This document shows positions 1 through 7,381 of a DNA stretch of 19,084 nucleotides, one piece after another. Source of the stretch: CAYMWF01 sp964394085 [NCBI: uncultured Gemmatimonadota bacterium] (GTDB lineage: Bacteria > GCA-2686955 > CAYMWF01); contig CAYMWF010000008.1 in assembly GCA_964394085.1 (NCBI GenBank), positions 1 through 19,084 on the forward strand. Reading direction: 5' to 3'. The notes under the pieces are model-generated. The model made no database searches and was not told where the DNA came from. It was given only the letters and a program-made list of their open reading frames with translations. The position numbers and the translations under genes were made by a program. Position 1 is the stretch's first letter. Each line of letters opens with the position of its first letter.

Positions 1-103
1 GCGGATTCATACAAGCTTTATCGGCAGGAACCCCGTTTTTCTATACGAATCCGGCGCTAGAGATCTCCGGTTGGCGGAGGGAAAAAAGGACGCGTTCGCA
101 GCT

Positions 104-1111
104 TCAACATCCGCGGGTGGAGGATAACCATTCGGCGAGAAGCTCTTTTTCCCGCGAGGGGGTCAGGCCGCAATGTTGTTTAATATCGCCGGGAAGCCCT
201 GTTTTCCAGTCGAGTGTGTCGCGGATCGTGGCGGACAGGGGTCTGAACCGGAGTCCCGCTGAGATCGCTTTACTGTTATCGAAGGAATTGAAGCCGCGCC
301 CTCCAGGAGTGCCTGTCGGTACCCATAGCGGCAGATCCATGTAAGGTCTAACCTCACGCTCCAGGAGAAAATTTTCGTCGACCCAGGCGATATTCGGCTC
401 TACATTCGCAACTTCACAGCATGCCTCTATGAGCTTTTTCATCGTGAGCGCCCCGGCCGGTCCGGTTGCGTTGAACACTCCTGCGGCGTCTTCCTCCAGC
501 ATAAGGAGCATCCAGGAGGCGAGATCCCGGACATCTATGAACTGAACGGGACCATCTGGCGGCTCCGGCGCCAGGATTTCTCCACCGCGGGCCGCGCGGC
601 ACGGCCAATAGGTGAACCTGTCGCTGACATCTCCGGGCCCGACAATGAGACCCGAGCGGACTATAACCGCTTTCCCGGGAAATGTATCTTCGACGGCTTT
701 TTCGCAAAGCACCTTGAGCGGCCCGTATGTTTCTCCGGTGATTTCTTCCACCGATGGATCCTCCAGCACGCCGAGCTCATCTTCCTCGGTGATGCCGCGT
801 TTATCGGGATTCGCATACACATTAAGTGTCGAAACGAAAAGGTATCGCCCGACAGCGCCGGAAAGGAACTCCGCCGAAGCGCGCACCACCCGGGGGAAAT
901 AACCGCAAGTATCGATTACCGCATCCCAGGATCGGTTTTTCAGCAGCGTGAGATCCGCTTGCCTGTCTCCCCTGATCGACTCCAGGTCCGGATAAGCGTC
1001 AGGATCGGTTTTACCGCGGTTGAAGAGAGTGATTTCCCATCCCCTCGCCAGGGCCGCGTCGACGATTGCCCTGCCCAGAAACAGGGTGCCGCCCAGAATC
1101 AGAATACGCAT
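104..1111 (-). CDS. NAD-dependent epimerase/dehydratase (extended SDR family)
   Basis: Complete 335-residue protein of the extended short-chain dehydrogenase/reductase (NAD-dependent epimerase) family, cytosolic. The N terminus is a Rossmann fold with the nucleotide-binding motif GGTLFLG at residues 7-13, and an acceptable acidic/basic patch follows at NRGK. The catalytic signature is present: S94/T95 in VSTLNVY and Y129-x-x-x-K133 in YGPLK. The mid-region VQFIDVRDLASWM is the usual conserved strand of sugar-nucleotide epimerases. Length fits the family (300-350). The closest resemblance I see is to the atypical reductase-like epimerases with GGT.FLG; the substrate cannot be read from sequence. 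The start is ATG; only a G-run (GGGGG) lies upstream, so the ribosome site is weak. A candidate promoter lies at 1213-1240. It is the last gene of the minus-strand series and is separated from the SGNH gene by a 28 bp repeat array, so it is probably transcribed separately. Confidence 0.9.
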   Translation of the reverse strand: MRILILGGTLFLGRAIVDAALARGWEITLFNRGKTDPDAYPDLESIRGDRQADLTLLKNRSWDAVIDTCGYFPRVVRASAEFLSGAVGRYLFVSTLNVYANPDKRGITEEDELGVLEDPSVEEITGETYGPLKVLCEKAVEDTFPGKAVIVRSGLIVGPGDVSDRFTYWPCRAARGGEILAPEPPDGPVQFIDVRDLASWMLLMLEEDAAGVFNATGPAGALTMKKLIEACCEVANVEPNIAWVDENFLLEREVRPYMDLPLWVPTGTPGGRGFNSFDNSKAISAGLRFRPLSATIRDTLDWKTGLPGDIKQHCGLTPSREKELLAEWLSSTRGC

Positions 1112-1212
1112 TTAAACCCCCGTAGTTCAGTCTGTTTCGGCTCAGTTTTCCGCTGCCCGCAAAAGTAATTACCTATTGATGCAATGAGAAGATCGCTACG
1201 GAAACTCAAGCT

Positions 1213-1240
1213 ATTGTATCACCGGAGTTCCACTTGACAA
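1213..1240 (-). promoter_or_regulatory. Candidate sigma70-type promoter of the epimerase gene
   Basis: On the minus strand TTGTCA (1235-1240) and TACAAT (1213-1218) are separated by 16 bp. Each hexamer matches the consensus at 5 of 6 positions. The element sits about 100 bp upstream of the epimerase ATG, just beyond the 28 bp repeat array. Seen in sequence; function inferred. Confidence 0.5.
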
Positions 1241-1241
1241 T

Positions 1242-1384
1242 GGGTAAATGAAATCGGCGGCGATACTCCTTGGAAATGACATCGGGAGCGGTGGTTCAGG
1301 GAAATGACACCGGGGACGGCGGTTTGGGGAAATGACACCGGGGATGACGGATCGTGGAGAATGAAATTGTCGACGATGGTTCAG
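1242..1384. repeat. 28 bp tandem repeat array between SGNH and epimerase genes
   Basis: Two clean 28 bp units (1272-1299 and 1300-1327, both beginning GGAAATGACA) are followed by a 30 bp unit (1328-1357) and a diverged 27 bp unit (1358-1384). A further degenerate unit may occupy 1242-1271. The last unit ends in GGTTCAG, in which TCA is the complement of the TGA stop codon of the SGNH gene; the first unit ends in the same GGTTCAG. The array therefore begins at the 3' end of that gene. No spacers, so not a CRISPR. Confidence 0.8.
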
Positions 1385-3855
1385 GGTATAAGATTCTTCG
1401 ATTTCAGGATCCTCGCAATCTGTTTTGCCAGGAAGAGATTGCCGTGATCTGTCAAATGAATATCGTCTATAAACATGGCAGGTATGTCTTTGCTTGTGAA
1501 GCTGTCCAGCAGAGAGGCGAAATGAATCCCGGAATCCGGATGCAAGCTGGAAAGATCTCTGAAAATATCATGGTAATAGAGAGAACATGTCCCGGTCTTT
1601 ATGTCGTCAACAATGACTTCAGGTAAGAGCAGCACCCGAATCTGATTTTCAGTACAAAGCTTGACCAGTTTTTCCGGTGAAACAGTAAGGAAATTTTGTA
1701 TACCTGGTACATCTCTAATACCCTTTATACCGTTATGTCTTTTTGAACCGCCAGGTACGTTCGGTAAAGGATTATTTATGCGGCCCGGTAAATAATTTCT
1801 GGCGTCTTTTACCACCGTGACAATACACAAAAAACATCGAGACCGGGATAAAGTTCGAAAGCTCTTGGAGACAATGGGATAGGGCCATTTTAACTGCATG
1901 GCGCTCCATAACTCTTCGTCGGTCCTGATATCAGGATCATAGAGAAGTTTGTTTTCAAGTTTCTGAGAAAAACTCCCCCCGTCGATATCGCCATTCGCGC
2001 CGAAGTATACTATCAGTAGATCCGGTTTCAGATCTAACACTGTGTTTTCAAAAAACTTGAGAAGCAAAAAGAAGGAGGCGCCACCAATACCTCCATTAAT
2101 AACTTCGATTTCTTTGTCGCTTTCTCTGTTCAATTCTTCCTCGAGAAGAGGGGGATAACTGAATTTCGTGTAATCCGAAGTGGAATGGCCTTCCGTACTC
2201 GAGCTTCCAAGGCATACGATTCTGAATACGCCTTCAGGATGATCCAGTGAATGTGTTCGTCCTGCAAGTTTAACGAGATTATCTCCCAAGAACCGGGAGA
2301 CTCTCCCGGTTCTTAACGGCATCGATACCTTTTCCCCGGTCTCGACGTTATAAAATCTGTTGCGAACTCCCTCATTATTCATGTATGCCCTTGCCACTGA
2401 TTTGATATCAAAGGAACGATTTAAATAAGGAACGCTCCTCATCAGTATCTCAAAACTTCCGGCGGCATAAATGAGCGTACAAGCAAGTATGGGCATGGAG
2501 AGGTGCCTGGATAGCGCATCCCTTTTCACCGCGGAAAGAGAAAATCCCACTGTCCAGGGAATAATAGAAATAAGTAGATAAGCGAACCTCATTTCCTCGG
2601 GAAGGGATATACCGGGTGCATACCAGATGAAATATTGCAGTAATGCCGCAGGAAAGAGGCCGGGTGAAAGCGATTTCAACAAAAGGGTAGCCATAAAATA
2701 TAGAACAACTGTTATGAACAGCATGACGAAAATGGCTGTTGCAGGAACTGCCTGGAGACCAGAAGAATAAGAAGCTTCGGCATAAAATATGAACCCGTAA
2801 AAGATCAAACCTCCCAGGAATAAAGAAAATCTGGAAGACGGTTTTATGATGACTGTTCTACTTGTAAAGCCTGAGTTCACCAAGAAAATGAAATGAAGAA
2901 GAATTGATACCGGAAGGTAAACGAAAAGTGAAGTATAAGGAAGATTCAAAAGATCCCGGAGAAAGAACAGAATCAATATCCGACCGGGTAATGTTAAAAA
3001 CACCAGCCCTGAAGCGGTCAGGGTAAAAAGCGGGTGGAGACGATGAATCACCAAGTCCAGACCGAAACCGGCAATGATCAGAATCAGGAAACCGACAAAC
3101 AGAACCGACCTTGAATCGGGTTCGGCTTTCAATATGTTGTGTAATTGCAGAGATGCAGGAAAAGCCTCGAAATCGGCTGCATGAGTGACGGTTTCCCGGG
3201 TAGTTGGATCGGATTGTGATACTCTGATATTATCAACTTTAGTGACAAAGAAAAAAGGCACCGATTCCAGTTTGAAATAGTTGTAGTCGAATGCTTCTGA
3301 AAATTCCAGGGTATACCTGTGATCTTCGATAATCAGGATCAGACGATTGGGAAAACATTGAATTTGAATCTTCAGAGTTCGGTTTGCAGCCCCTTTGGGA
3401 GCCCTATATTGATCAAGGTCAATCGAATTACCGGCATTCAGTATTTGTTCAATGCGGTTTCCGGACATTTTGAAAATACCGGTTAACTCCGGTACGACCT
3501 CATTATATGAAAAATAATACGTTTCTTCGCCGCAAGAGCCGAATTCGACTTTGAAGGATGTGTTATTACTCCGGGAACCGGTGCCGAAAGCCTCCTTGAG
3601 AATATCGAGTGAAATAACAAAAGGAACCTTTAATCTCTGGCAGTACTTGATGGATTTTCCGCTAGAGATAAGGGCGGTTCCGTTAAAAATGTCGGCATCG
3701 GAATAGAAGTTGTCGCTGGTTAAGTTGGAATAAAGTATTCGCCTCGAAAAATCGTTGACGCTATTTAATGCAGCTGGAGAGATGAATATCCATAACAGAG
3801 TCCCTGAAAGAAGAAATAGAATCAGAGAAAACCGGATATTTGAGATTCCGCGCAT
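1381..3855 (-). CDS. Polytopic membrane protein with C-terminal SGNH/GDSL hydrolase domain
   Basis: Complete 824-residue protein. An N-terminal hydrophobic segment (about residues 8-30) anchors a roughly 200-residue extracytoplasmic domain of unknown type. About eight hydrophobic helices follow (about 255-500), and then an SGNH-hydrolase domain runs from about 545 to 820. The SGNH blocks are visible. GSSSTEG at 550-556 replaces GDSxTxG, with S552 as the likely nucleophile. The glycine block is INGGIGGA, the asparagine block is YFGAN with N621, and DxxH is D797/H800. Such fusions usually act as O-acyl esterases or acyltransferases on surface polysaccharide or lipid. That role is inference; here the membrane portion does not obviously match the acyltransferase-3 or MBOAT signatures. 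The start has no Shine-Dalgarno, and a promoter lies immediately upstream (3865-3893). AT content is somewhat higher than in neighbouring genes. Confidence 0.85.
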   Translation of the reverse strand: MRGISNIRFSLILFLLSGTLLWIFISPAALNSVNDFSRRILYSNLTSDNFYSDADIFNGTALISSGKSIKYCQRLKVPFVISLDILKEAFGTGSRSNNTSFKVEFGSCGEETYYFSYNEVVPELTGIFKMSGNRIEQILNAGNSIDLDQYRAPKGAANRTLKIQIQCFPNRLILIIEDHRYTLEFSEAFDYNYFKLESVPFFFVTKVDNIRVSQSDPTTRETVTHAADFEAFPASLQLHNILKAEPDSRSVLFVGFLILIIAGFGLDLVIHRLHPLFTLTASGLVFLTLPGRILILFFLRDLLNLPYTSLFVYLPVSILLHFIFLVNSGFTSRTVIIKPSSRFSLFLGGLIFYGFIFYAEASYSSGLQAVPATAIFVMLFITVVLYFMATLLLKSLSPGLFPAALLQYFIWYAPGISLPEEMRFAYLLISIIPWTVGFSLSAVKRDALSRHLSMPILACTLIYAAGSFEILMRSVPYLNRSFDIKSVARAYMNNEGVRNRFYNVETGEKVSMPLRTGRVSRFLGDNLVKLAGRTHSLDHPEGVFRIVCLGSSSTEGHSTSDYTKFSYPPLLEEELNRESDKEIEVINGGIGGASFFLLLKFFENTVLDLKPDLLIVYFGANGDIDGGSFSQKLENKLLYDPDIRTDEELWSAMQLKWPYPIVSKSFRTLSRSRCFLCIVTVVKDARNYLPGRINNPLPNVPGGSKRHNGIKGIRDVPGIQNFLTVSPEKLVKLCTENQIRVLLLPEVIVDDIKTGTCSLYYHDIFRDLSSLHPDSGIHFASLLDSFTSKDIPAMFIDDIHLTDHGNLFLAKQIARILKSKNLIP

Positions 3856-3864
3856 GATTGGGAT

Positions 3865-3893
3865 ACTATCATGCTCTTTAGTTCCTCTGTCAA
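3865..3893 (-). promoter_or_regulatory. Candidate promoter giving a near-leaderless SGNH mRNA
   Basis: On the minus strand a perfect TTGACA (3888-3893) is followed after exactly 17 bp by GATAGT (3865-3870; 4 of 6 matches to TATAAT). Only 9 bp separate the -10 box from the ATG of the SGNH gene. A start about 7 bases beyond the -10 box would leave a leader of only a few nucleotides, which fits the lack of any Shine-Dalgarno. Confidence 0.5.
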
Positions 3894-3972
3894 GCAGAAG
3901 ACCACCTGAAGTATACTGGATGGAGAAGTAGAACCCTGTGCTCCGCTTCCATCAGGTACGAAGCGCCGTTGA

Positions 3973-4003
3973 CCCTCCGGACGGGTTGACTCTTCCCGGA
4001 GGG
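3973..4003. terminator. Hairpin just downstream of the nucleotidase gene, possible terminator
   Basis: CCCTCCGG (3973-3980) and CCGGAGGG (3996-4003) form an 8 bp perfect GC-rich stem with a 15-base loop, starting 21 bases after the nucleotidase stop codon on the minus strand. No T-run follows on either strand, so intrinsic termination is only a guess; it may merely be a 3'-end-protecting hairpin. Confidence 0.3.
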
Positions 4004-4024
4004 GATGAACGCAGGGGGCGACAG

Positions 4025-5557
4025 CTACGGAAACGTTTCGCCGCGCGCGATTTCTTTCAGCAGATCATGGGTCTGGACTCCGGAGGTTTTTTTCAGCGTT
4101 TTTTCCATACCGAGATGGGCCATGATCCGCTCGACCCAGTAGCTTTCGAGGGCGGCGTCGAACCCGGCGCCGAGAGAGCCCGGCGGGGCTTCGTCGAATA
4201 CAGCAATCCACTGTTCCCTGGTGAACCGGAGCGACCAGACCTCGTTGTTGAACGGCAGTGCATCCCAAAGATCCACGACCCGGACCTCCCCGGCCGGTAA
4301 TCCTGCGGCAACATTGATCGCTGCATAATCCGCGTCAACGGCCTTCTGCATACGACGGCTCAATTCGTCTGCAAGGGCTTTTTTCCCGATTTCAGTTTCG
4401 AGAACGCCCACTACCCGCAGGATATCCTCTTCGGGACGCTCCTCCCTGTACGGAGCCGATACTATCTTGTCATCGGGTACCTTGAGCCATGAATACCGGC
4501 CTATCGAATGCTCGCGGTTTTTGTTGCCTGCATTCACATACTGGACCAGCAGCCGGAGGGGGTTCTCGAACACCCTGACCTGGACATAACCCGGCGGGCA
4601 ATACTTGGACGGGTGGGAGACAGACCCGGTATTGATGCACAGGGCGCCGCGGTCGGGCCATCCTTCCACATCCTGCTTTTCGAAGAAGTGGGTGGTGGCC
4701 GCAAGTATCAGGTCGGCTTTATTCATGAGGATTTTTCGATCCTGTTCGTCGAGAAATTCGATCCAGGAACCTCTTGCCGAGTGAGCTCCCACTACGATGA
4801 TGTCACGCGGTCCTTTTGTTAAATCGCGAACCCGGTCCGCGAGGAAACTCCTGGTGCTCCGGGGAAAGGCGACCGCGATTTCGTCGGGCTGGTCCGGGAA
4901 ATGGCCATGGATAAAGTGAACTTTGTAATCGTTCACGGGGATGACCGCTGTAAAATCGACACCGTTCGGTTCCACCTGCATCTCGATCGAATCGGCCGGC
5001 TTCACCAGGCTGAGAATGGGCGCGCCGGCTCCCCAGTCTCCTTGATTCCTTCCGTAGTATTCGTTCTCTCCGTCCGCGATCCCGGGGATGAACCACCTCC
5101 GCCACCATTCGTCTTTCATCACGAACCTTAAGAAACTGTTCTTCCATCCCTTTTTTATATGATCCCCGAGTCCGAGCACGAACGAATCACCCGCTTCTTC
5201 GATCCAGGCTGCAGTGCGCGCGAATTCGGGGCAGTCTTCAGGAGAATCACCCTTGTTGTCGCTTATGATTGCAAAGCTGAATGCTGCTTTCGAATCCAGC
5301 TCGGCAGGGCTGGCAGCGGCGGGAACTGAAGCTGCGGGAACGGTTTCAGGGCTGCTTGAGGCCGTCGTGGATGTTGCGGGAACGGTTTCAGGGCTGCTTG
5401 AGGCCGTCGTGGATGTTGCGGGAACGGTTTCGTGACCGCTTGAGGCCGGTGTCGATGTTTCAGGGTCCAGCGATCCGGACGCTCGAATAATACAGCCGGC
5501 AACGAGCGGTGCGAGGACTGCGATAGCCAGGTGTTTAAATATCCGGACAGGTTTCAT
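4025..5557 (-). CDS. Metallophosphoesterase / 5'-nucleotidase-like lipoprotein
   Basis: The 510-residue protein starts at the ATG at 5557, not at an upstream in-frame codon. GGAGGAG sits 6 bases ahead, and the next 22 residues form a lipoprotein signal ending in LVAGC (Cys22). Residues about 35-85 are a Ser/Thr/Pro/Ala-rich linker with a 14-residue repeat (PETVPATSTTASSS). Residues 94-320 look like a calcineurin-type phosphoesterase fold: SDNKGD (100), GLGDH (129-133), GENE (163-166), HGH (217-219), GAHS (257-260), TTH (288-290). Residues about 385-510 match the 5'-nucleotidase C-terminal domain (DADYAAIN, then ALPFNNEVW), which binds nucleoside in UshA-type enzymes. The order fits a membrane-anchored periplasmic or outer-membrane nucleotidase. 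Metal-ligand motifs are altered (DNK instead of DxH, GENE instead of GNHE), so activity or metal use may differ. Confidence 0.8.
   Translation of the reverse strand: MKPVRIFKHLAIAVLAPLVAGCIIRASGSLDPETSTPASSGHETVPATSTTASSSPETVPATSTTASSSPETVPAASVPAAASPAELDSKAAFSFAIISDNKGDSPEDCPEFARTAAWIEEAGDSFVLGLGDHIKKGWKNSFLRFVMKDEWWRRWFIPGIADGENEYYGRNQGDWGAGAPILSLVKPADSIEMQVEPNGVDFTAVIPVNDYKVHFIHGHFPDQPDEIAVAFPRSTRSFLADRVRDLTKGPRDIIVVGAHSARGSWIEFLDEQDRKILMNKADLILAATTHFFEKQDVEGWPDRGALCINTGSVSHPSKYCPPGYVQVRVFENPLRLLVQYVNAGNKNREHSIGRYSWLKVPDDKIVSAPYREERPEEDILRVVGVLETEIGKKALADELSRRMQKAVDADYAAINVAAGLPAGEVRVVDLWDALPFNNEVWSLRFTREQWIAVFDEAPPGSLGAGFDAALESYWVERIMAHLGMEKTLKKTSGVQTHDLLKEIARGETFP
5325..5465. repeat. 42 bp in-frame tandem repeat in the lipoprotein linker
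   Basis: Two identical or nearly identical 42 bp units begin at 5358 and 5400, with partial units on both sides (5325-5357 and from 5442). Because 42 is a multiple of 3, the repeat encodes the 14-residue Ser/Thr/Pro linker unit and copy-number change would keep the frame. Confidence 0.85.
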
Positions 5558-5563
5558 ATGCGG

Positions 5564-5570
5564 CTCCTCC
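5564..5570 (-). promoter_or_regulatory. Ribosome binding site deciding the lipoprotein start
   Basis: GGAGGAG on the minus strand ends 6 bases before the ATG at 5557. It fixes this start over the in-frame codon at 5608 and gives a protein that begins directly with its lipoprotein signal peptide. Confidence 0.85.
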
Positions 5571-5622
5571 GTTACTAATGGGTTCTTTTTTCGAATTTCC
5601 TCCCACACCGGCGGAATTCTGC

Positions 5623-5983
5623 TGATTTCGGAACCTGCTCGACTTGGCGAACAATCGGTGCCAGCCGTCTGATATCCTCTGTGCCCGGTCGGTGGCCATC
5701 CGGATCAGCCGGCCGATTCCGGACCCTTCCCGGTTTGACGAAGCATCAGCGTCAGGCGGTTGATTTCGTAACCCCGCCCGGTCGGTGGCATCCGGATCAG
5801 CCGGCCGATTCCGGACCCTTCCCGGTTTGACGAAGCATCAACGTCAGGCGGTTGATTTCGTAACCCGCCCGGTCGGTGGTAAAGCCGGGCTAACCGGCCG
5901 ATTCCGGGTCAAGCCGGGCTAGCAGCATGATTCCTGACCATCACAGGTTTAGCGGGCAATCAATGTCAGCCGGTTATTTGCGG
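5623..5983. repeat. About 92 bp tandem repeat array between PAP2 and nucleotidase genes
   Basis: Two near-identical units run from 5684 to 5776 (93 bp) and 5777 to 5867 (91 bp), each starting CCCGGTCGGTGG and ending around GGTTGATTTCGTAAC. A third, diverged unit starts at 5868 with the same 12 bases and becomes degenerate (to about 5983). A diverged partial unit precedes the array (about 5623-5683). The array fills nearly the whole 454-base gap; no open frame or promoter stands out in it. Confidence 0.85.
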
Positions 5984-6011
5984 ACTCTGCCCTGAAGGCG
6001 GCCAATCCTGG

Positions 6012-6926
6012 TTAGTCACCTGGCTCCGATGACTCGTACCGGGCGGAAGGAGCCAGTTTGGTTAATGCAAAGAGCAGAGGAGCTCCGAAACCGCCCCAGA
6101 AACCTATCAGGCCATACCTGATGAACCGAAGCAGGAGTTCGGGTTCCAGCTCTGAAAACGCGCTTTTCAACCCGATCCTGAGAACGAACAGAACAACCAG
6201 GCCTAGTAAAAACCTTGTCAGCCGCTTCCCCGGCGAGCCCCCCGTCCCGAACATCACCAGCCGGCGTTCGAGAACGAATCCCGTTCCCATGCCCAGCATG
6301 GTGGCGGTGACTGTAACGCCCATTTCTTCCCGCACCGGAAGGAGAAGAAGAAACACAAGGGGCACGGCTGTCGCCAGGCAGATTTTTGCCGGAAACGGCG
6401 CGGCGTCGCCCTTTGAAGCAAGAATTCCCTCCGATTTCAGGTAGAACAGGAGGATGGCTGCGCCAATTACGTACCCTCCCGCAAGATCGATCGGGAAGTG
6501 AACGCCGAGATATACGCGGGAGAGAGGTATCAAAACCATTAACAGGGCTGCAAGCAGCGTCATGAACCCCCTGTGGTAGCGGGCGGCCAGGTAACCCCAC
6601 ACGACAACCGCGTTCTGAGTATGACCGCTTGGAAATCCTCCTCCTTCCGCGCCGACCAGCATCTTGACCGCCGGTTCGATATCGAACGGCCGCGGCTGAT
6701 CGAAGAGCTGCTTGGCCAGTATGTTGATATATGCCGACAACAGGAATACGATGGTCAGCCTGACTCCCATGCTGCGGTCGAGAGTCCAGTATAAAAGGGG
6801 CAGGAGGAGGAGATAGAAGATTTCGTCCCCCATCATCGTGAAAAAGAGGAACGGCTTGTCCAGAGCGGGACTGAACGCCTGGAGCCTGAGCACGAATTCT
6901 ATTCCACACTGGTGAAACGCTTCCAT
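6012..6926 (-). CDS. PAP2-family membrane phosphatase
   Basis: Integral membrane phosphatase of the type-2 phosphatidic acid phosphatase (PAP2) superfamily, 304 residues from the ATG at 6926. The three-part catalytic signature is intact: K72-x6-R79-P80 (KQLFDQPRP), P99-S-G-H102, and S136-R137-x5-H143-x3-D147 (SRVYLGVHFPID). H143 would be the phospho-histidine nucleophile. There are about eight hydrophobic segments, including three or four after the catalytic core, making it longer than minimal PAP2 proteins. Likely substrates are lipid phosphates such as phosphatidate or undecaprenyl pyrophosphate; which one cannot be read. An in-frame TTG at 6974 would add 16 residues, but these are encoded by a degenerate part of the 26 bp repeat array and no ribosome site precedes it. 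The ATG also has only a weak purine stretch upstream, so the exact start is moderately certain. Confidence 0.88.
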   Translation of the reverse strand: MEAFHQCGIEFVLRLQAFSPALDKPFLFFTMMGDEIFYLLLLPLLYWTLDRSMGVRLTIVFLLSAYINILAKQLFDQPRPFDIEPAVKMLVGAEGGGFPSGHTQNAVVVWGYLAARYHRGFMTLLAALLMVLIPLSRVYLGVHFPIDLAGGYVIGAAILLFYLKSEGILASKGDAAPFPAKICLATAVPLVFLLLLPVREEMGVTVTATMLGMGTGFVLERRLVMFGTGGSPGKRLTRFLLGLVVLFVLRIGLKSAFSELEPELLLRFIRYGLIGFWGGFGAPLLFALTKLAPSARYESSEPGD

Positions 6927-6931
6927 AACCT

Positions 6932-7272
6932 GTGAACTTTCTCTTAAAGGTGTAGTCAGATGAATCGGCAGCAAGGCGGCGTCATGTGAACCTGTAATAA
7001 GACACCGTCATGTGAACCGGTAGTTGGGCGCTGCCGGGTGAACCTTCAGTAAGGCGATATCAGGTGAACCGGTAATTTAAGCGCCGCCGGGTGAACCTTC
7101 AGTAAGACGGTGTCAGGTGAACCGGTAATTAGGCGCCGTCGAGTGAACCTGTAGTAAGACACTGTCATGTGAACCGGTAGTTAGGTGCCGCCAGGTGAAC
7201 CTTCAGTAAGACGGTGTCAGGTGAACCGGTAATTAGGCGCCGCCGGGTGAACCTTCGGTAAAACGGTGTCAG
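6932..7272. repeat. 26 bp tandem repeat array with higher-order structure
   Basis: Eleven clear head-to-tail units begin with GTGAACC at 6986, 7012, 7038, 7064, 7091, 7117, 7143, 7169, 7195, 7221 and 7247. All are 26 bp except the 27 bp unit at 7064. Diverged units occupy 6960-6985 and probably 6932-6959. Three unit types alternate (A with GGCGCC, B with CTTCAGTAAG, C with CTGTA.TAAGACAC) in the order C-A-B-A-B-A, C-A-B-A-B, giving a higher-order period of about 157 bp. There are no unique spacers. The array fills the gap between the HD-domain gene and the PAP2 gene and reaches the PAP2 start codon. Confidence 0.92.
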
Positions 7273-7381
7273 GTGAGCCCGCTGCTTCATCGGTTTCGAA
7301 TGCCACCAATGCCTTTTTTCACCCCGCCCTGACGGATTTCGCGAATAAGTTTCGGTCCGCTTCTTTCCGAAAAACCGTATT

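Noticed and set aside
57-92. Terminator after the epimerase gene
   Set aside because: CTCCG and CGGAG form only a 5 bp stem, and the A-run lies on the wrong side for a minus-strand terminator.
6016-6909. Minus-strand 297-codon frame overlapping PAP2
   Set aside because: It is a shifted frame of the PAP2 gene, Arg/Gly/Ser-rich, with no motif.
6932-7272. CRISPR array
   Set aside because: Units are contiguous, with no unique spacers, and alternate between related sequence types; no cas gene is near.
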